Below, in pieces: positions 1 through 8,554 of a stretch of DNA of 64,000 nt. The stretch lies in assembly GCA_963835085.1 (NCBI GenBank), contig CAWIED010000001.1, positions 620,001 to 684,000 on the forward strand, read 5' to 3'. This DNA is from JBDIAG01 sp963835085 (lineage in GTDB: Bacteria; Actinomycetota; Actinomycetes; Actinomycetales; CAWJMD01). Each line of letters begins with the position of its first letter. Positions within the stretch are counted from its first letter, which is position 1. Below the pieces are notes generated by a model. That model saw only the letters and a list, made by a program, of their open reading frames with translations, was not told where the DNA came from and searched no databases. The position numbers were made by a program, and so were the translations under genes.

Positions 1-186
<186 letters not shown>

Positions 187-187
<1 letters not shown>

Positions 188-260
188 GTTATCGATGATA
201 GCTATCTGTTGCTACCAATGATGTATCGTCGCTATGGTTTCATCCGAATCATTGATAACA
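187..260. promoter_or_regulatory. Divergent promoter/operator region between tetR and the NmrA-type reductase
   Basis: This short AT-rich gap holds a 12-bp inverted repeat with one mismatch, TGTTATCGATGA (187-198) against TCATTGATAACA (249-260). It also holds a perfect 10-bp palindrome GATAGCTATC (197-206). One arm touches the tetR start codon and the other lies 14 bases before the reductase ATG. That is the arrangement expected of TetR operators controlling both genes. Binding is inferred. Confidence 0.5.
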
Positions 261-273
261 CAGGGAGTCACCC

Positions 274-1128
274 ATGATCGTCATCACCGGTGCCACCGGC
301 GCACTCAACGGCGCCACCGTCGAACACCTGCTTGAGCGGATTCCCGCAGCGGAGATCGCTGTGGTCGCGCGCGACGTCAGCAAGGCGCAGCGTTTCGCGG
401 ACCTCGGCATCACCGTGCGCCACGGTGACTACGCCGATCCCGCCTCGCTGACGAGCGCCTTCGAAGGCGCCGACCAGCTGCTGTTGGTCTCCTCGAGCGA
501 CCCGGCTGCGGACGCCGTGAACCTGCACCGCAACGCCATCGATGCGGCCGTTGCTGCCGGTGCCGGTCGCATCCTCTACACCAGTCACCAGGGCGCCGGC
601 CTCGACAGCCCCTTCGCCCCCGCGCGCGACCATGCCGCGACCGAGCAGCTGCTCGCCGACTCGGGCGTCGCCTGGACAGCCCTGCGCAACGGCTTCTATC
701 TCCATAGCCTCAACTGGCTATTGGGCGCTTGGCGGCAGACCGGCACCATCGTGGTGCCGGCCGACGGCGCGGTGTCCTGGACCGCCCGCGAAGACGCCGC
801 CGAAGCTGCGGCGATCATCCTCGCCTCTCATGGTGCTTACGACGGCCCCACAACCCTCACCGCGAGTTCCGCGCCCACGTTCGCCGGCATTGCCGCGGTC
901 GCCTCTGAACTCACCGGTCGCGACATCCAGCGAGTCATCGTGGACGACGACGAGTGGATCGCGGCCCAGGTCGCCCAAGGCGCCCAGGAGTTCCTTGCGC
1001 GTTTCACCCTCGGCATCTATCAGGCCGCAGGCGACGGCCGGTTCGCCAGCACTGATCCACTGCTCACCGAGCTTCTCGGGCGCGAACCCCGCACCGTGCG
1101 CGACCTTCTGGCCCAGCCGACCGGTTAG
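274..1128 (+). CDS. NAD(P)-binding NmrA-type oxidoreductase (QorB-like quinone reductase)
   Basis: 284 residues. It starts with MIVITGATGALNGATVEHLL, the Rossmann GxxGxxG of the atypical SDR/NmrA group, and has ILYTSHQGAG and LRNGFYLHSL in the places typical of QorB/YtfG-like NAD(P)H:quinone reductases. The classical YxxxK of true SDR enzymes is absent, as usual for this group. GGGAG stands 7 bases before the ATG. The gene is divergent from a TetR regulator, a common arrangement for redox or electrophile-responsive reductases. A paralogue of equal length lies at 32542-33396. The substrate is inferred only from the family. Confidence 0.8.
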   Translation: MIVITGATGALNGATVEHLLERIPAAEIAVVARDVSKAQRFADLGITVRHGDYADPASLTSAFEGADQLLLVSSSDPAADAVNLHRNAIDAAVAAGAGRILYTSHQGAGLDSPFAPARDHAATEQLLADSGVAWTALRNGFYLHSLNWLLGAWRQTGTIVVPADGAVSWTAREDAAEAAAIILASHGAYDGPTTLTASSAPTFAGIAAVASELTGRDIQRVIVDDDEWIAAQVAQGAQEFLARFTLGIYQAAGDGRFASTDPLLTELLGREPRTVRDLLAQPTG

Positions 1129-1289
1129 CCGACCTCCGCGGAGCTTCGCGACAAGGTGCGCAGTCATCAACCTCGACGTGCCGCAAGTGTTCGACATCCC
1201 TCGGAATGCCGGATGAATAAGACTTGGGTGAAACCTTGGTCAGCGACCTGTATTGAGCCGAGCGTCCGATCGCGGGTGCGCCCATTGGG

Positions 1290-2090
1290 TCAGTGGGCCG
1301 TCCAGCCGCCGTCGATGACGAAGTCACTGCCGGTGATGGAATCGGTGCCTGGGCCGCACAGGAAGGCGGCCAGGTTCGACACCTCGTCGGGCTCGATCAG
1401 GCGCTTGACGGCAACCGGGGTGAGCATGATCTTCTCGACCACCTCTTCCGGCGCGATGCCATGCGTGGCGGCCTGGTCGTTGATCTGCTTCTCCACCAAT
1501 GGAGTTCGCACATAGGCCGGATTGATGCAGTTGCTCGTCACGCCGTGCGGGGCGCCCTCCAGCGCCGTCACCTTCGACAGACCCTCCAGCCCGTGCTTGG
1601 CGGTGACATAGGCCGACTTGAAGGCGCTGGCCCGTAGGCCGTGGGCGCTGGAGATGTTGATCACCCGACCCCAGCCTGCTGCGTACATGTGGGGCAGGTT
1701 GGCGCGGATCAACCGGAACGGCGCTTCGAGCATGATCGTGAGAATCAGCGAGAACCGTTGCACTGGAAAGGACTCGATCGGGCTCACGTGCTGCAGCCCG
1801 GCATTGTTGAGCAGGATGTCGACGTCGCGCGGCAGCCGGTCGACCGCGTCGAGATCGGAGAGGTCGCACTGCGTCGGCACCAGGTTCTCGTGATCGGCGC
1901 ACAGGGTCTGCAGCCCGGCCGCATCGATGTCCACCGCATAGACCCGCGCACCGAGGGCCGCGAACCGCAGTGCGCACGCCCGCCCGATGCCGCTGGCGGC
2001 GCCGGTCACCAAGGCGGTCCGCCCGCTGAGGTCTGGCCCTGACGGGATCGCCGGGTCGCTCGTCATCGAAGCAGAAGTCATGCCTCCCAC
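1290..2090 (-). CDS. bdhA: 3-hydroxybutyrate dehydrogenase, SDR family
   Basis: Up to 266 residues. It is a classical SDR: TALVTGAASGIGRACALRFA (cofactor loop), LLNNAGLQHVSPIESF (NNAG), INISSAHG (catalytic Ser), YVTAKHGLEGL (YxxxK) and a C-terminal GSDFVIDGGWTAH. The LQHVSPIE and NCINPAYVRTPLVEKQI segments are typical of D-beta-hydroxybutyrate dehydrogenases, which interconvert 3-hydroxybutyrate and acetoacetate with NAD. The start is uncertain between Met1, Met4 and Met9, because the first residues are not conserved. It stands alone. An 89-bp palindromic repeat lies upstream, between it and the next gene. Confidence 0.8.
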   Translation of the reverse strand: MGGMTSASMTSDPAIPSGPDLSGRTALVTGAASGIGRACALRFAALGARVYAVDIDAAGLQTLCADHENLVPTQCDLSDLDAVDRLPRDVDILLNNAGLQHVSPIESFPVQRFSLILTIMLEAPFRLIRANLPHMYAAGWGRVINISSAHGLRASAFKSAYVTAKHGLEGLSKVTALEGAPHGVTSNCINPAYVRTPLVEKQINDQAATHGIAPEEVVEKIMLTPVAVKRLIEPDEVSNLAAFLCGPGTDSITGSDFVIDGGWTAH

Positions 2091-2320
2091 CTTAACCGCG
2101 TCTCGTTACCGCGTCTCTCAAGCCGCCCCGCCTGCTACGTGCGGCCGCGATCAACCGCGATCGCGGCTGGACGCTGTCGACACGACACTTAGCGGGTTGA
2201 TGACATGAGTGGTCGCCCGACCCTGAGACTCTTGGTAGTCCAGAGCCGACTGTTTGGGCGAATAAAGAGCTTCGGGTAGCGGATGCTCAGCCGAGGGAAC
2301 GCACCCTGACGACCTCACGT

Positions 2321-2409
2321 TGTCCTTTATCCGACACGATTACAGACCAGCGAGCTGAGCTGAGCACGAAATCCGAGTCCGCGACAGAATTCGTGTCGGA
2401 TAAAGGACA
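2321..2409. repeat. 89-bp palindromic element, copy A
   Basis: The ends are perfect 19-bp inverted arms, TGTCCTTTATCCGACACGA and its complement at 2391-2409. Between them lies an asymmetric core with GCTGAGCACGAAATCC at about 2359-2374. Three further copies of exactly the same length lie at 18282, 32198 and 51491. This copy follows the 3' end of the minus-strand membrane protein gene and precedes bdhA, so it could end transcription of the former. Confidence 0.9.
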
Positions 2410-2566
2410 TCGACCGGGCCTGACTCCCGCGCCAAGGGCCGGCTCGCAGTCGACGGCAACGCTCCACATGCGTCGGGTCAGTCGGTCGGCGGTGGAGGCG
2501 GTCCACCTGATCGCTCTGCGCGGCGGGACGATTCCGCGGCCCCAGCGCCGGAGTCAGTCAGCGGGC

Positions 2567-3358
2567 TCAGCGCCGGCGGCGCAGCACCGAGAACAGGCCG
2601 AGGGCGGCGAAGGCCACGAACATCAGGGCGTCGCGCCCATATCCGGCGTACACCTCGGGCGTGGTGAGGGCGCGCGCGACCAACTCGCCGGTGCTCATTC
2701 CCAGCGACTGCCCCTCGTCGCTGGCGGCGAAGGTGGCTGCGTCGACCGCGATGATGCTGAGGAAGCACAGGACGAGACCGCCCAGCACCACGCCGATCAA
2801 CGGGATCAGGCCGCGCTTGGGTGCAGTTCCCGCCCCCTTGGAGTAGAGGAACACCGCGAGACCGCCGAGGACGACGGATGAGATCGCAGCAATGAAGCCG
2901 AGTTTGGCCAGCACCGCAGTGATGGCGACAGCCACGGGAATCGCCAGCAACGACAGGGCGAGGCCACGGCCGAGGCGTTCGACGGCGACCGTGGGCGCCG
3001 CGTAGGTATAGCTCGGTGCGGCGTAGCTGCCCGCGCCGGCCGGCGGCTGGTGCTGCCACGACGGCGGCAGGGCGGCGCCTCCAGACTGCGCACCGAAACT
3101 GTGCGCACCCGGAGCCTGCCCAGCCTGAAACTGCCCAGCCTGAAACTGCCCGGCCGGAGCCTGCCCAGCCTGAAACTGCCCAGCCTGAAACTGCCAATCC
3201 GGAGTCGGCGCACCTGGCGCCGGGGCACCAGGAAACTGTGCATTCTGTGCTTGCGCACCAGGAAACTGGGTCAGGGGAGTCTGCACCGAGGGTGCCTGCT
3301 GGTAAGGCGTGTAGTTCGGCCTCTGAGGTTGGTCGGGCATGGTCGGGACGTCAGACAT
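2567..3358 (-). CDS. Membrane protein with low-complexity Q/A/G/P-rich N-terminus
   Basis: 263 residues, starting at the ATG at 3358, which has AGGAG 8 bases upstream (an earlier in-frame ATG at 3409 has no such site). Residues 1-110 are a cytoplasmic-looking tail rich in Q, A, G, P and F with repeated QFQAG units. The next 150 residues hold about four hydrophobic helices (ALSLLAIPVAVAITAVLAKL, SSVVLGGLAVFLYSKG, LIPLIGVVLGGLVLCFLSII, DALMFVAFAALGLFSVL). It ends in RRRR. I do not recognise a named family. Similar tail-plus-helices proteins are common in actinobacteria. The repeats are 15-bp DNA units, listed separately. Confidence 0.7.
   Translation of the reverse strand: MSDVPTMPDQPQRPNYTPYQQAPSVQTPLTQFPGAQAQNAQFPGAPAPGAPTPDWQFQAGQFQAGQAPAGQFQAGQFQAGQAPGAHSFGAQSGGAALPPSWQHQPPAGAGSYAAPSYTYAAPTVAVERLGRGLALSLLAIPVAVAITAVLAKLGFIAAISSVVLGGLAVFLYSKGAGTAPKRGLIPLIGVVLGGLVLCFLSIIAVDAATFAASDEGQSLGMSTGELVARALTTPEVYAGYGRDALMFVAFAALGLFSVLRRRR
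3121..3195. repeat. 15-bp tandem repeat inside the membrane protein gene
   Basis: Five consecutive 15-bp units, CAGCCTGAAACTGCC with one diverged (CGGCCGGAGCCTGCC), keep the frame and encode the GQFQA-type repeats of the N-terminal tail. Confidence 0.9.
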
Positions 3359-3476
3359 GAGGGCGCTCCTGCGGAAGATCGGGCACGTCCGTCGCGGCCC
3401 CATGCTCAAAATCTAGAGATCACCGCCGCCCGCTGTCGGGCGTTCTCTGGTGGCTCACTCGTTCAGACGATGGCCG

Positions 3477-3617
3477 CTTCCCGACGCTGGCGCGCGCGGC
3501 CGAAGCCGGGCGGACAGATGCTGCTCGCACTCACCCGTCGCTTACGCTTCCCGAAGGTTGGCTCGCGCAGCCGAACCCGGGTGAACAGGTGCTGCAGGCG
3601 CTCACCCGTCGCTCACG
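3477..3617. repeat. Direct tandem duplication of about 70 bp at the 3' end of rnd
   Basis: Two copies (3477-3546 and 3547-3617) match across their length: both begin CTTCCCGA, share GCCGAA and CAG.TGCTGC in the middle and end CTCACCCGTCGCT.ACG. The second copy runs over the stop codon of the RNase D gene, so the duplication includes its 3' end. Confidence 0.75.
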
Positions 3618-4869
3618 CCTCCTGCTGCTCCGGCGCCGGCTGCGCGGCAAGTGCAAGGGTGAGATCGCCTGCCAGCAGGTCGATCTGCCAGGCCCGCGCG
3701 CCGTACGCGGCCAGAGCGGCTCGCACGGTCAATTCGTCGACGGCCGGGTCGCCGACCGGCAAGCCGGCGGGCGGTGCCCAGCAGAGCCGGCGCACGGTAT
3801 CGGGCGAGATGAGGTTCTCCGCGGGGATGTTCAACTTCTCCGACAGAGTCGTGACGGCCTGACGGGCCTGGGTCAACCGGGCCGCAGCAATCGGGTCGCG
3901 CTCCGCCCAGGCCCGTGGCGGGGGCGGGCCTTCACTCGGCAGGTTCATGGGCGGCAGAGCCGAATCCGGAAGCCGCAGGCCGCGGCTGATCGCACCGAAC
4001 CAACGGTGGGCGTTGCGGCGGTTGGCCGGCCCCGAGAACACCGGCAGCGCGGTCAACGCCGCCTGGGTCGGGGGAAGCTCGGTGGCGGTCTGCACGATCG
4101 CACGGTCGTTGAGCAGGCGTCCGGGAGCGAGGTTGCGTCGTTGCGCGATGGAGTCGCGCTCGGTCCAGAGCTCCCGCAACACGGCCAGCTGACGGCGATT
4201 GCGCAACCGGTGCATGCCTGACGTGCGGCGCCAGGGGTCTTGCCGCGGCGGCTTTGTCGCGGCGTCGCGCACGGCGACGAACTCCTCGTGGGCCCAGTCG
4301 AGCTTGCCCTGCTCGCTGAGCAGGGCCTGCAGTGCGTCGCGCAACTCCACCAGCACTTCCACGTCGAGGGCGGCATAGCGCAACCAGCTCTGCGGCAGCG
4401 GACGCTGCGACCAGTCAGCCGCGGAGTGCTCCTTCGCCAGCTGCCAGCCCAGCAGCTGCTCGACGATCGCACCGAGCCCCACCCGTTCGAGGCCGGCCAG
4501 GCGACCGGCGAGCTCAGTGTCGAACAACGCCCCGCCTGGCCGAAGCCCCACCTCATGCAGGCACGGCAGGTCTTGGCTCGCGGCATGCAGCACCCATTCG
4601 GTATCGCCGAGGGCGTCGCCGATGGGCGAAAGGTCGGGCAACGCGATGGGATCGATGAGCGACGTGCCACTGCCGGCCCTGCGCAACTGCACGAGATAGG
4701 CGCGCTGGCCGTACCGGTAGCCCGAGGCGCGTTCGGCGTCCACGGCGACTGGCCCACTGCCCGAAGCCAGGCGATGGCAGGTCTCGGCAAGAGCCTGGGG
4801 AGTATCGACGACCGGTGGCACGCCCTCAGCCGGCTCTGTGAGCGGACGAGGTTCGGGCACAGTCGTCAC
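3613..4869 (-). CDS. rnd: Ribonuclease D with HRDC domain
   Basis: 418 residues. The DEDD-type 3'-5' exonuclease motifs are visible: VAVDAERASGYRYG (Asp44 and Glu46), HAASQDLPCL (Asp100), and YAALDVEVLVEL with Tyr165 and Asp169. An HRDC helical domain follows at about residues 225-300 (LRELWTERDSIAQRRNLAPG) and binds RNA in this family. The role is 3' trimming of tRNA and other stable RNAs. Residence next to DUF3000 and the heme genes is a well-known actinobacterial arrangement. The start ATG at 4869 gives the usual length. Confidence 0.92.
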   Translation of the reverse strand: MTTVPEPRPLTEPAEGVPPVVDTPQALAETCHRLASGSGPVAVDAERASGYRYGQRAYLVQLRRAGSGTSLIDPIALPDLSPIGDALGDTEWVLHAASQDLPCLHEVGLRPGGALFDTELAGRLAGLERVGLGAIVEQLLGWQLAKEHSAADWSQRPLPQSWLRYAALDVEVLVELRDALQALLSEQGKLDWAHEEFVAVRDAATKPPRQDPWRRTSGMHRLRNRRQLAVLRELWTERDSIAQRRNLAPGRLLNDRAIVQTATELPPTQAALTALPVFSGPANRRNAHRWFGAISRGLRLPDSALPPMNLPSEGPPPPRAWAERDPIAAARLTQARQAVTTLSEKLNIPAENLISPDTVRRLCWAPPAGLPVGDPAVDELTVRAALAAYGARAWQIDLLAGDLTLALAAQPAPEQQEA

Positions 4870-4973
4870 GCTAACGGCACCCGGCCGAACAGGTGTGCTG
4901 TGGCGCGCCGGGCCGGCTCATTTTCGTCGTGCGATGACCGCCTGAACCACTCTGACGGAAGAGTCGCCCGGAT

Positions 4974-5588
4974 TCAGCGGATGGCCCCCGCGCGCATGGC
5001 CATCACGACCATCTCGGCTCGGTCACCGGTACCAAGCTTGCGTGCGATGCGTGCCAGGTGTGACTTCACGGTAAGAGCAGACAGGCCGAGCTGGTCGCCC
5101 ACGTCCCGGTTCGAATGGCCGTCAGCCACCAGCTGCAGCACCTCGAGCTCACGCTGCGACATGCCGGCCATCGTGCCGGTGGGGGAGCCGGTGAGCGGGG
5201 AGGATCCCGGCCGGCTCACGAGGAAGCACCGGACTCCGGCCATGGCGGCGGCGCGAGCCTGCGTGGGGTCGTCACCGGGGGAGACCACCACGACGCGACT
5301 CCAGCCTGCGTTGCGCAGTTCACGGGCGAGGCTGATGCCCGAACCGTCGGCCAGGGTCGCTTCCACGACACAGATCTCGCCCGGACGCCCGACAGCGGCC
5401 CGCCGGGCCTGCGAGATCGACGTGGCGCCCAGCACGTCGGTGGCGCCGAGTGCACGCAGTATGCGGATGGCAGCGTCACGCACGGTCGGGTGCTGTACGG
5501 CAACCAGCGCGGTGTAGCGGCCCTGCCGGGGTACCGATCTGACACCGGTTCGCTCCACCACGGATGTCACCACGCCTCCAAGTTTCAT
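4974..5588 (-). CDS. LuxR/NarL-type response regulator with degenerate receiver domain
   Basis: 204 residues from the ATG at 5588 (the frame is open to 5729, but the extra 47 residues look non-coding). The C-terminal 65 residues are a clear LuxR helix-turn-helix: MSQRELEVLQLVADGHSNRD, then QLGLSALTVKSHLARIARKL. The N-terminal part has the length and layout of a receiver domain, but the start reads ALVAVQHPTVRDAAIRIL, without the acidic pair. The phospho-acceptor position lies in CVVEATLADGSG, where Glu replaces Asp. It is therefore probably a phosphorylation-independent regulator. It sits between rnd and DUF3000 on the same strand. Targets are unknown. Confidence 0.8.
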   Translation of the reverse strand: MKLGGVVTSVVERTGVRSVPRQGRYTALVAVQHPTVRDAAIRILRALGATDVLGATSISQARRAAVGRPGEICVVEATLADGSGISLARELRNAGWSRVVVVSPGDDPTQARAAAMAGVRCFLVSRPGSSPLTGSPTGTMAGMSQRELEVLQLVADGHSNRDVGDQLGLSALTVKSHLARIARKLGTGDRAEMVVMAMRAGAIR

Positions 5589-5750
5589 GCTCGGGCCCGC
5601 ACCTGGCGGGCTGAGTTCATGACTTGTATCGGCGGGTAGGGCGACATTCTGTAGGGCCAAATCCAGAGGTTGATTGCTGCAAAGGCCTGACGCGGTTCTC
5701 GACAGGTGCTCCGAACGGGCTACACGCATGGTGGTCGCGGCCCTTCAGGC

Positions 5751-6326
5751 TCACCGTAATGGACGTCGCAGCGAGGCTACACCTTCTGGTAACGGCTGCA
5801 GCCCCGCGACTGTACACAGCAGGCCTGACCAGCCGGCCAGGTGCGGTGCGATGTCGGGGGTTGCGGCCGTCCATGACGCGCGCACCTCCAGTTCGATCGT
5901 CGGCTCACGATCGGAGAGCACACCGTGACAGTCCGAGAGCACCCGGGTGACCGTGCCACCGAGGGCCAGGGGCTCGGCGCCCGCCTCGAAGAGAGCGTCG
6001 GTGAGCCAGGCCCAACCCACTTCGCTGAGCATGGGTTCGTCGGCGAACTCGGGCTCCAGGCTGGCGCGCGCGTAGGTGACCAGCCGCATCGTGCCTTGCC
6101 AGGCGTCCTGCCCGTCGGGGTCGTGCAGCAGGACGAACCGACCGGTGGCAAGGTCGTCTCCCGCCGCGTCCACCTCGGCGGACAGGGCCAGCGCATGGGG
6201 CGCGATGCGCTGCGGTGCGGGTATCTCGCTCAGCCGGACTTCGGGCCGGGTCCGGGCCCGGCGCACAGACGCGACAGCCAGGGTGAAATCGCCGGGTATC
6301 CCGGCCGGCAACTCGCGCACAGACAC
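5751..6326 (-). CDS. DUF3000 domain protein
   Basis: 191 residues. The order of conserved segments (FTLAVASVRRARTRPEVRLS, IPAPQRIAPHALALSAEV, GRFVLLHDPDGQDAWQGTMR, LSEVGWAWLTDALF) is that of the actinobacterial DUF3000 family. The family is known mainly from its constant position between hemE and rnd; the biochemical role is unknown. No signal peptide or membrane segment is present. It shares a strand with the LuxR gene and rnd, so these may be cotranscribed. It is divergent from the transporter at 6454. Confidence 0.82.
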   Translation of the reverse strand: MSVRELPAGIPGDFTLAVASVRRARTRPEVRLSEIPAPQRIAPHALALSAEVDAAGDDLATGRFVLLHDPDGQDAWQGTMRLVTYARASLEPEFADEPMLSEVGWAWLTDALFEAGAEPLALGGTVTRVLSDCHGVLSDREPTIELEVRASWTAATPDIAPHLAGWSGLLCTVAGLQPLPEGVASLRRPLR

Positions 6327-6453
6327 ACGTGCAGCGTACGTTGAGCCTCCGCTCAGGGGCCCGTGTTAACGCGCGTGTCGGAGGTTCGCTAGGGCGTGTT
6401 CAGCCCAACGGCCGAGGTGCCTCGCATCTCCCTTCGCAGCAGTCACCTATGGT

Positions 6454-7299
6454 GTGCCGGTGTTGTCACTGGGGCCCGCGATCGCCTTGCTGTCGTCCCT
6501 GGTGTGGGGAACGAGTGACTTCTGCGGCGGCCTGGCCAGCAAGCGCGCGAACTCGCTGCATGTGGTGGCCATCTCGCAGGTGTGCGGGCTCGTGCCGATC
6601 CTGGTGCTGGCGGTGATCTCGGGCTCGTTCTCGGCGCCGTTGAGCTATCTGCCGTGGGCTGTCACGGCGTCGATCGCGGGCGCCTCGGGTCTCGTCGCCT
6701 TCTATGCGGCACTGGCCCGGGGCCGGATGGGCGTGGTGGCGCCTATCGCCTCGCTCGGCGTGCTGGTGCCGTTCTGCGCGGGCCTGGCCACGGGCGATCG
6801 TCCCGCGACCTGGCAGCTCGCGGGAGTCGTCGCCGCCGTACTCGGGGTCGCGCTGGCCGGTGGGCCCGAGCTGACCTCCGCCGGCGGACGGCTGCCGATC
6901 GTGCTTGCCGCGTTGTCAGCGCTGGGTTTCGGCCTGGCGCTCACCGGTCTGGCCATCGGTGGCCGGACGTCGCCGGTCATGACGGTGGTGGCCATGCGGG
7001 CCACGTCGGTGGCCATCTTCGCCGTCGTGCTGTCCCGGGTGGGATTGCAGGGACGACCGCGCGGGCGCGGGCTGGTGCTGACGATGGTGGCCGGGGTGGG
7101 CGATGCCGGCGCCAACCTGCTGTTCTCGTGGGCCTGCACCATGGGCCTGCTGAGCCTGACGGGCGTGCTGGGCTCCCTCTATCCCGTGGCGACCGTGGTG
7201 TTGGCCCGATACGTGCTGCAGGAGCGTCTGCGCGGGGTGCAGCAGCTCGGCGTGGTGGCCGCGTTGGCCGGCGTGGTACTCATCGCGGCCCCGAACTGA
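6454..7299 (+). CDS. EamA/DMT-family membrane transporter
   Basis: 281 residues, GTG start. It is almost entirely hydrophobic, with about ten helices arranged as two EamA halves. The first begins ALLSSLVWGTSDFCGGLASK, typical of the family, and the second begins at about residue 150 (IVLAALSALGFGLALTGLAI). The ending SLYPVATVVLARYVLQERLR is the EamA signature near the last helices. Members export metabolites or amino acids; no substrate can be read here. It lies between DUF3000 (divergent) and hemE (same strand, 93-bp gap). Confidence 0.85.
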   Translation: MPVLSLGPAIALLSSLVWGTSDFCGGLASKRANSLHVVAISQVCGLVPILVLAVISGSFSAPLSYLPWAVTASIAGASGLVAFYAALARGRMGVVAPIASLGVLVPFCAGLATGDRPATWQLAGVVAAVLGVALAGGPELTSAGGRLPIVLAALSALGFGLALTGLAIGGRTSPVMTVVAMRATSVAIFAVVLSRVGLQGRPRGRGLVLTMVAGVGDAGANLLFSWACTMGLLSLTGVLGSLYPVATVVLARYVLQERLRGVQQLGVVAALAGVVLIAAPN

Positions 7300-7392
7300 G
7301 GGCGCGCCAGCACCTAACCACTGCGCTTGTTTCCTGGCGAGCCTTGAGCTGTGGCCTTGCAGTGGCTCCCCCTCCCAGGGCCGGATGAGAGC

Positions 7393-8472
7393 ATGACCGG
7401 CGTGAGTGTCCAGATCCCTGACGTGAATCAGCATGACCTGCCGACCGCGACGACCAGTCCGCTGTTGGCTGCCGCGCGAGGCGAGCGAGTGAGCCGGCAC
7501 CCGGTCTGGTTCATGCGGCAGGCCGGCAGGTCGTTGCCGGAGTACCGCCGGGTCCGCGAGGGCACCGCCATGCTCGACGCCTGTCGCAATCCCGAGCTGG
7601 TCACCGAGATCACCTTGCAGCCGGTGCGCCGGTACGGCGTCGACGGCGCCGTCCTCTATAGCGACATCGTCGTGCCCCTGCACGCGGCAGGCGTCGACCT
7701 CGACATCGTGCCGGGGGTGGGCCCGGTGATCGCGCACCCGGTGCGCTCGGCCGCCGACGTGGCAGCCCTGCCCCAGCTCACCCCCGCAGACCTGGGCTTC
7801 ATTACCGAGGCGGTGGGGATGCTCACGGACGAGCTCGGTGACGTGCCGCTGATCGGATTCGCCGGTGCGCCCTTCACGCTCGCGAGCTATCTCGTGGAGG
7901 GCGGCCCGAGCCGGCACCACGAGCAGACCAAGGCGCTGATGTACGGCGAACCGCAGGTGTGGGACGCACTCATGACGCGCATCGCCGAGGTCACCACCAC
8001 GTTCCTACGCACCCAGATCGACGCCGGCGCCCGGATCGTGCAGCTCTTCGACTCGTGGGTGGGGGCGCTGCCGGAACCCGACTATCGGCGCTACGTCCAG
8101 CCGTACTCGGCGCGCGTGCTGGCGGGAGTGGGCGAACTGGGGGTGCCGCGCATTCACTTCGGCGTGGGCACCGGCGAGCTGCTGCCCGCGATGGGCGAGG
8201 CAGGGGCCGAGGTGGTCGGCGTCGATTTCCGGGTTCCGCTCGACGTCGCGGCCGCCCGGCTCGGGCCCGGGTACGCCGTGCAGGGCAACCTCGACCCGGC
8301 GCTGCTTTTCGCCCCCTGGCCGGTGATCGAACAGCGCACCCGCGAGATGGTCTCGGCCGGCGCTGCGGCGGACGGGCACATCGTGAACCTCGGACATGGG
8401 GTCATGCCCACCACCGACCCCGACGTGCTGGCCCGGCTCACCGATCTCGTGCACTCACTGCCGGTGGAGTGA
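7393..8472 (+). CDS. hemE: Uroporphyrinogen III decarboxylase
   Basis: 359 residues from the ATG at 7393 (GGATGAGA lies just upstream; an earlier start at 7351 is less likely). Conserved motifs: PVWFMRQAGRSLPEYR near residue 30, which holds the substrate-binding arginines, VLYSDIVVPLHAAG with the catalytic Asp, and GFAGAPFTLASYLVEGG. It makes coproporphyrinogen III from uroporphyrinogen III. It heads a heme block with hemY and hemQ downstream, interrupted by an MFS gene. Length and motifs are normal. Confidence 0.96.
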   Translation: MTGVSVQIPDVNQHDLPTATTSPLLAAARGERVSRHPVWFMRQAGRSLPEYRRVREGTAMLDACRNPELVTEITLQPVRRYGVDGAVLYSDIVVPLHAAGVDLDIVPGVGPVIAHPVRSAADVAALPQLTPADLGFITEAVGMLTDELGDVPLIGFAGAPFTLASYLVEGGPSRHHEQTKALMYGEPQVWDALMTRIAEVTTTFLRTQIDAGARIVQLFDSWVGALPEPDYRRYVQPYSARVLAGVGELGVPRIHFGVGTGELLPAMGEAGAEVVGVDFRVPLDVAAARLGPGYAVQGNLDPALLFAPWPVIEQRTREMVSAGAAADGHIVNLGHGVMPTTDPDVLARLTDLVHSLPVE

Positions 8473-8554
8473 AGCCAGCCCTGCCGTGACCCGCTGCCGC
8501 ACGCAGGCGGCCGGTGGATAAAGCGGTTTCGAGATCAGCGCCCCGGATGAGATC

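Noticed and set aside
2321..2409. Insertion-sequence remnant
   Set aside because: No transposase fragment is present near any 89-bp copy and all copies have the same length, so a palindromic repeat family is the better reading. A MITE without a known parent remains possible.
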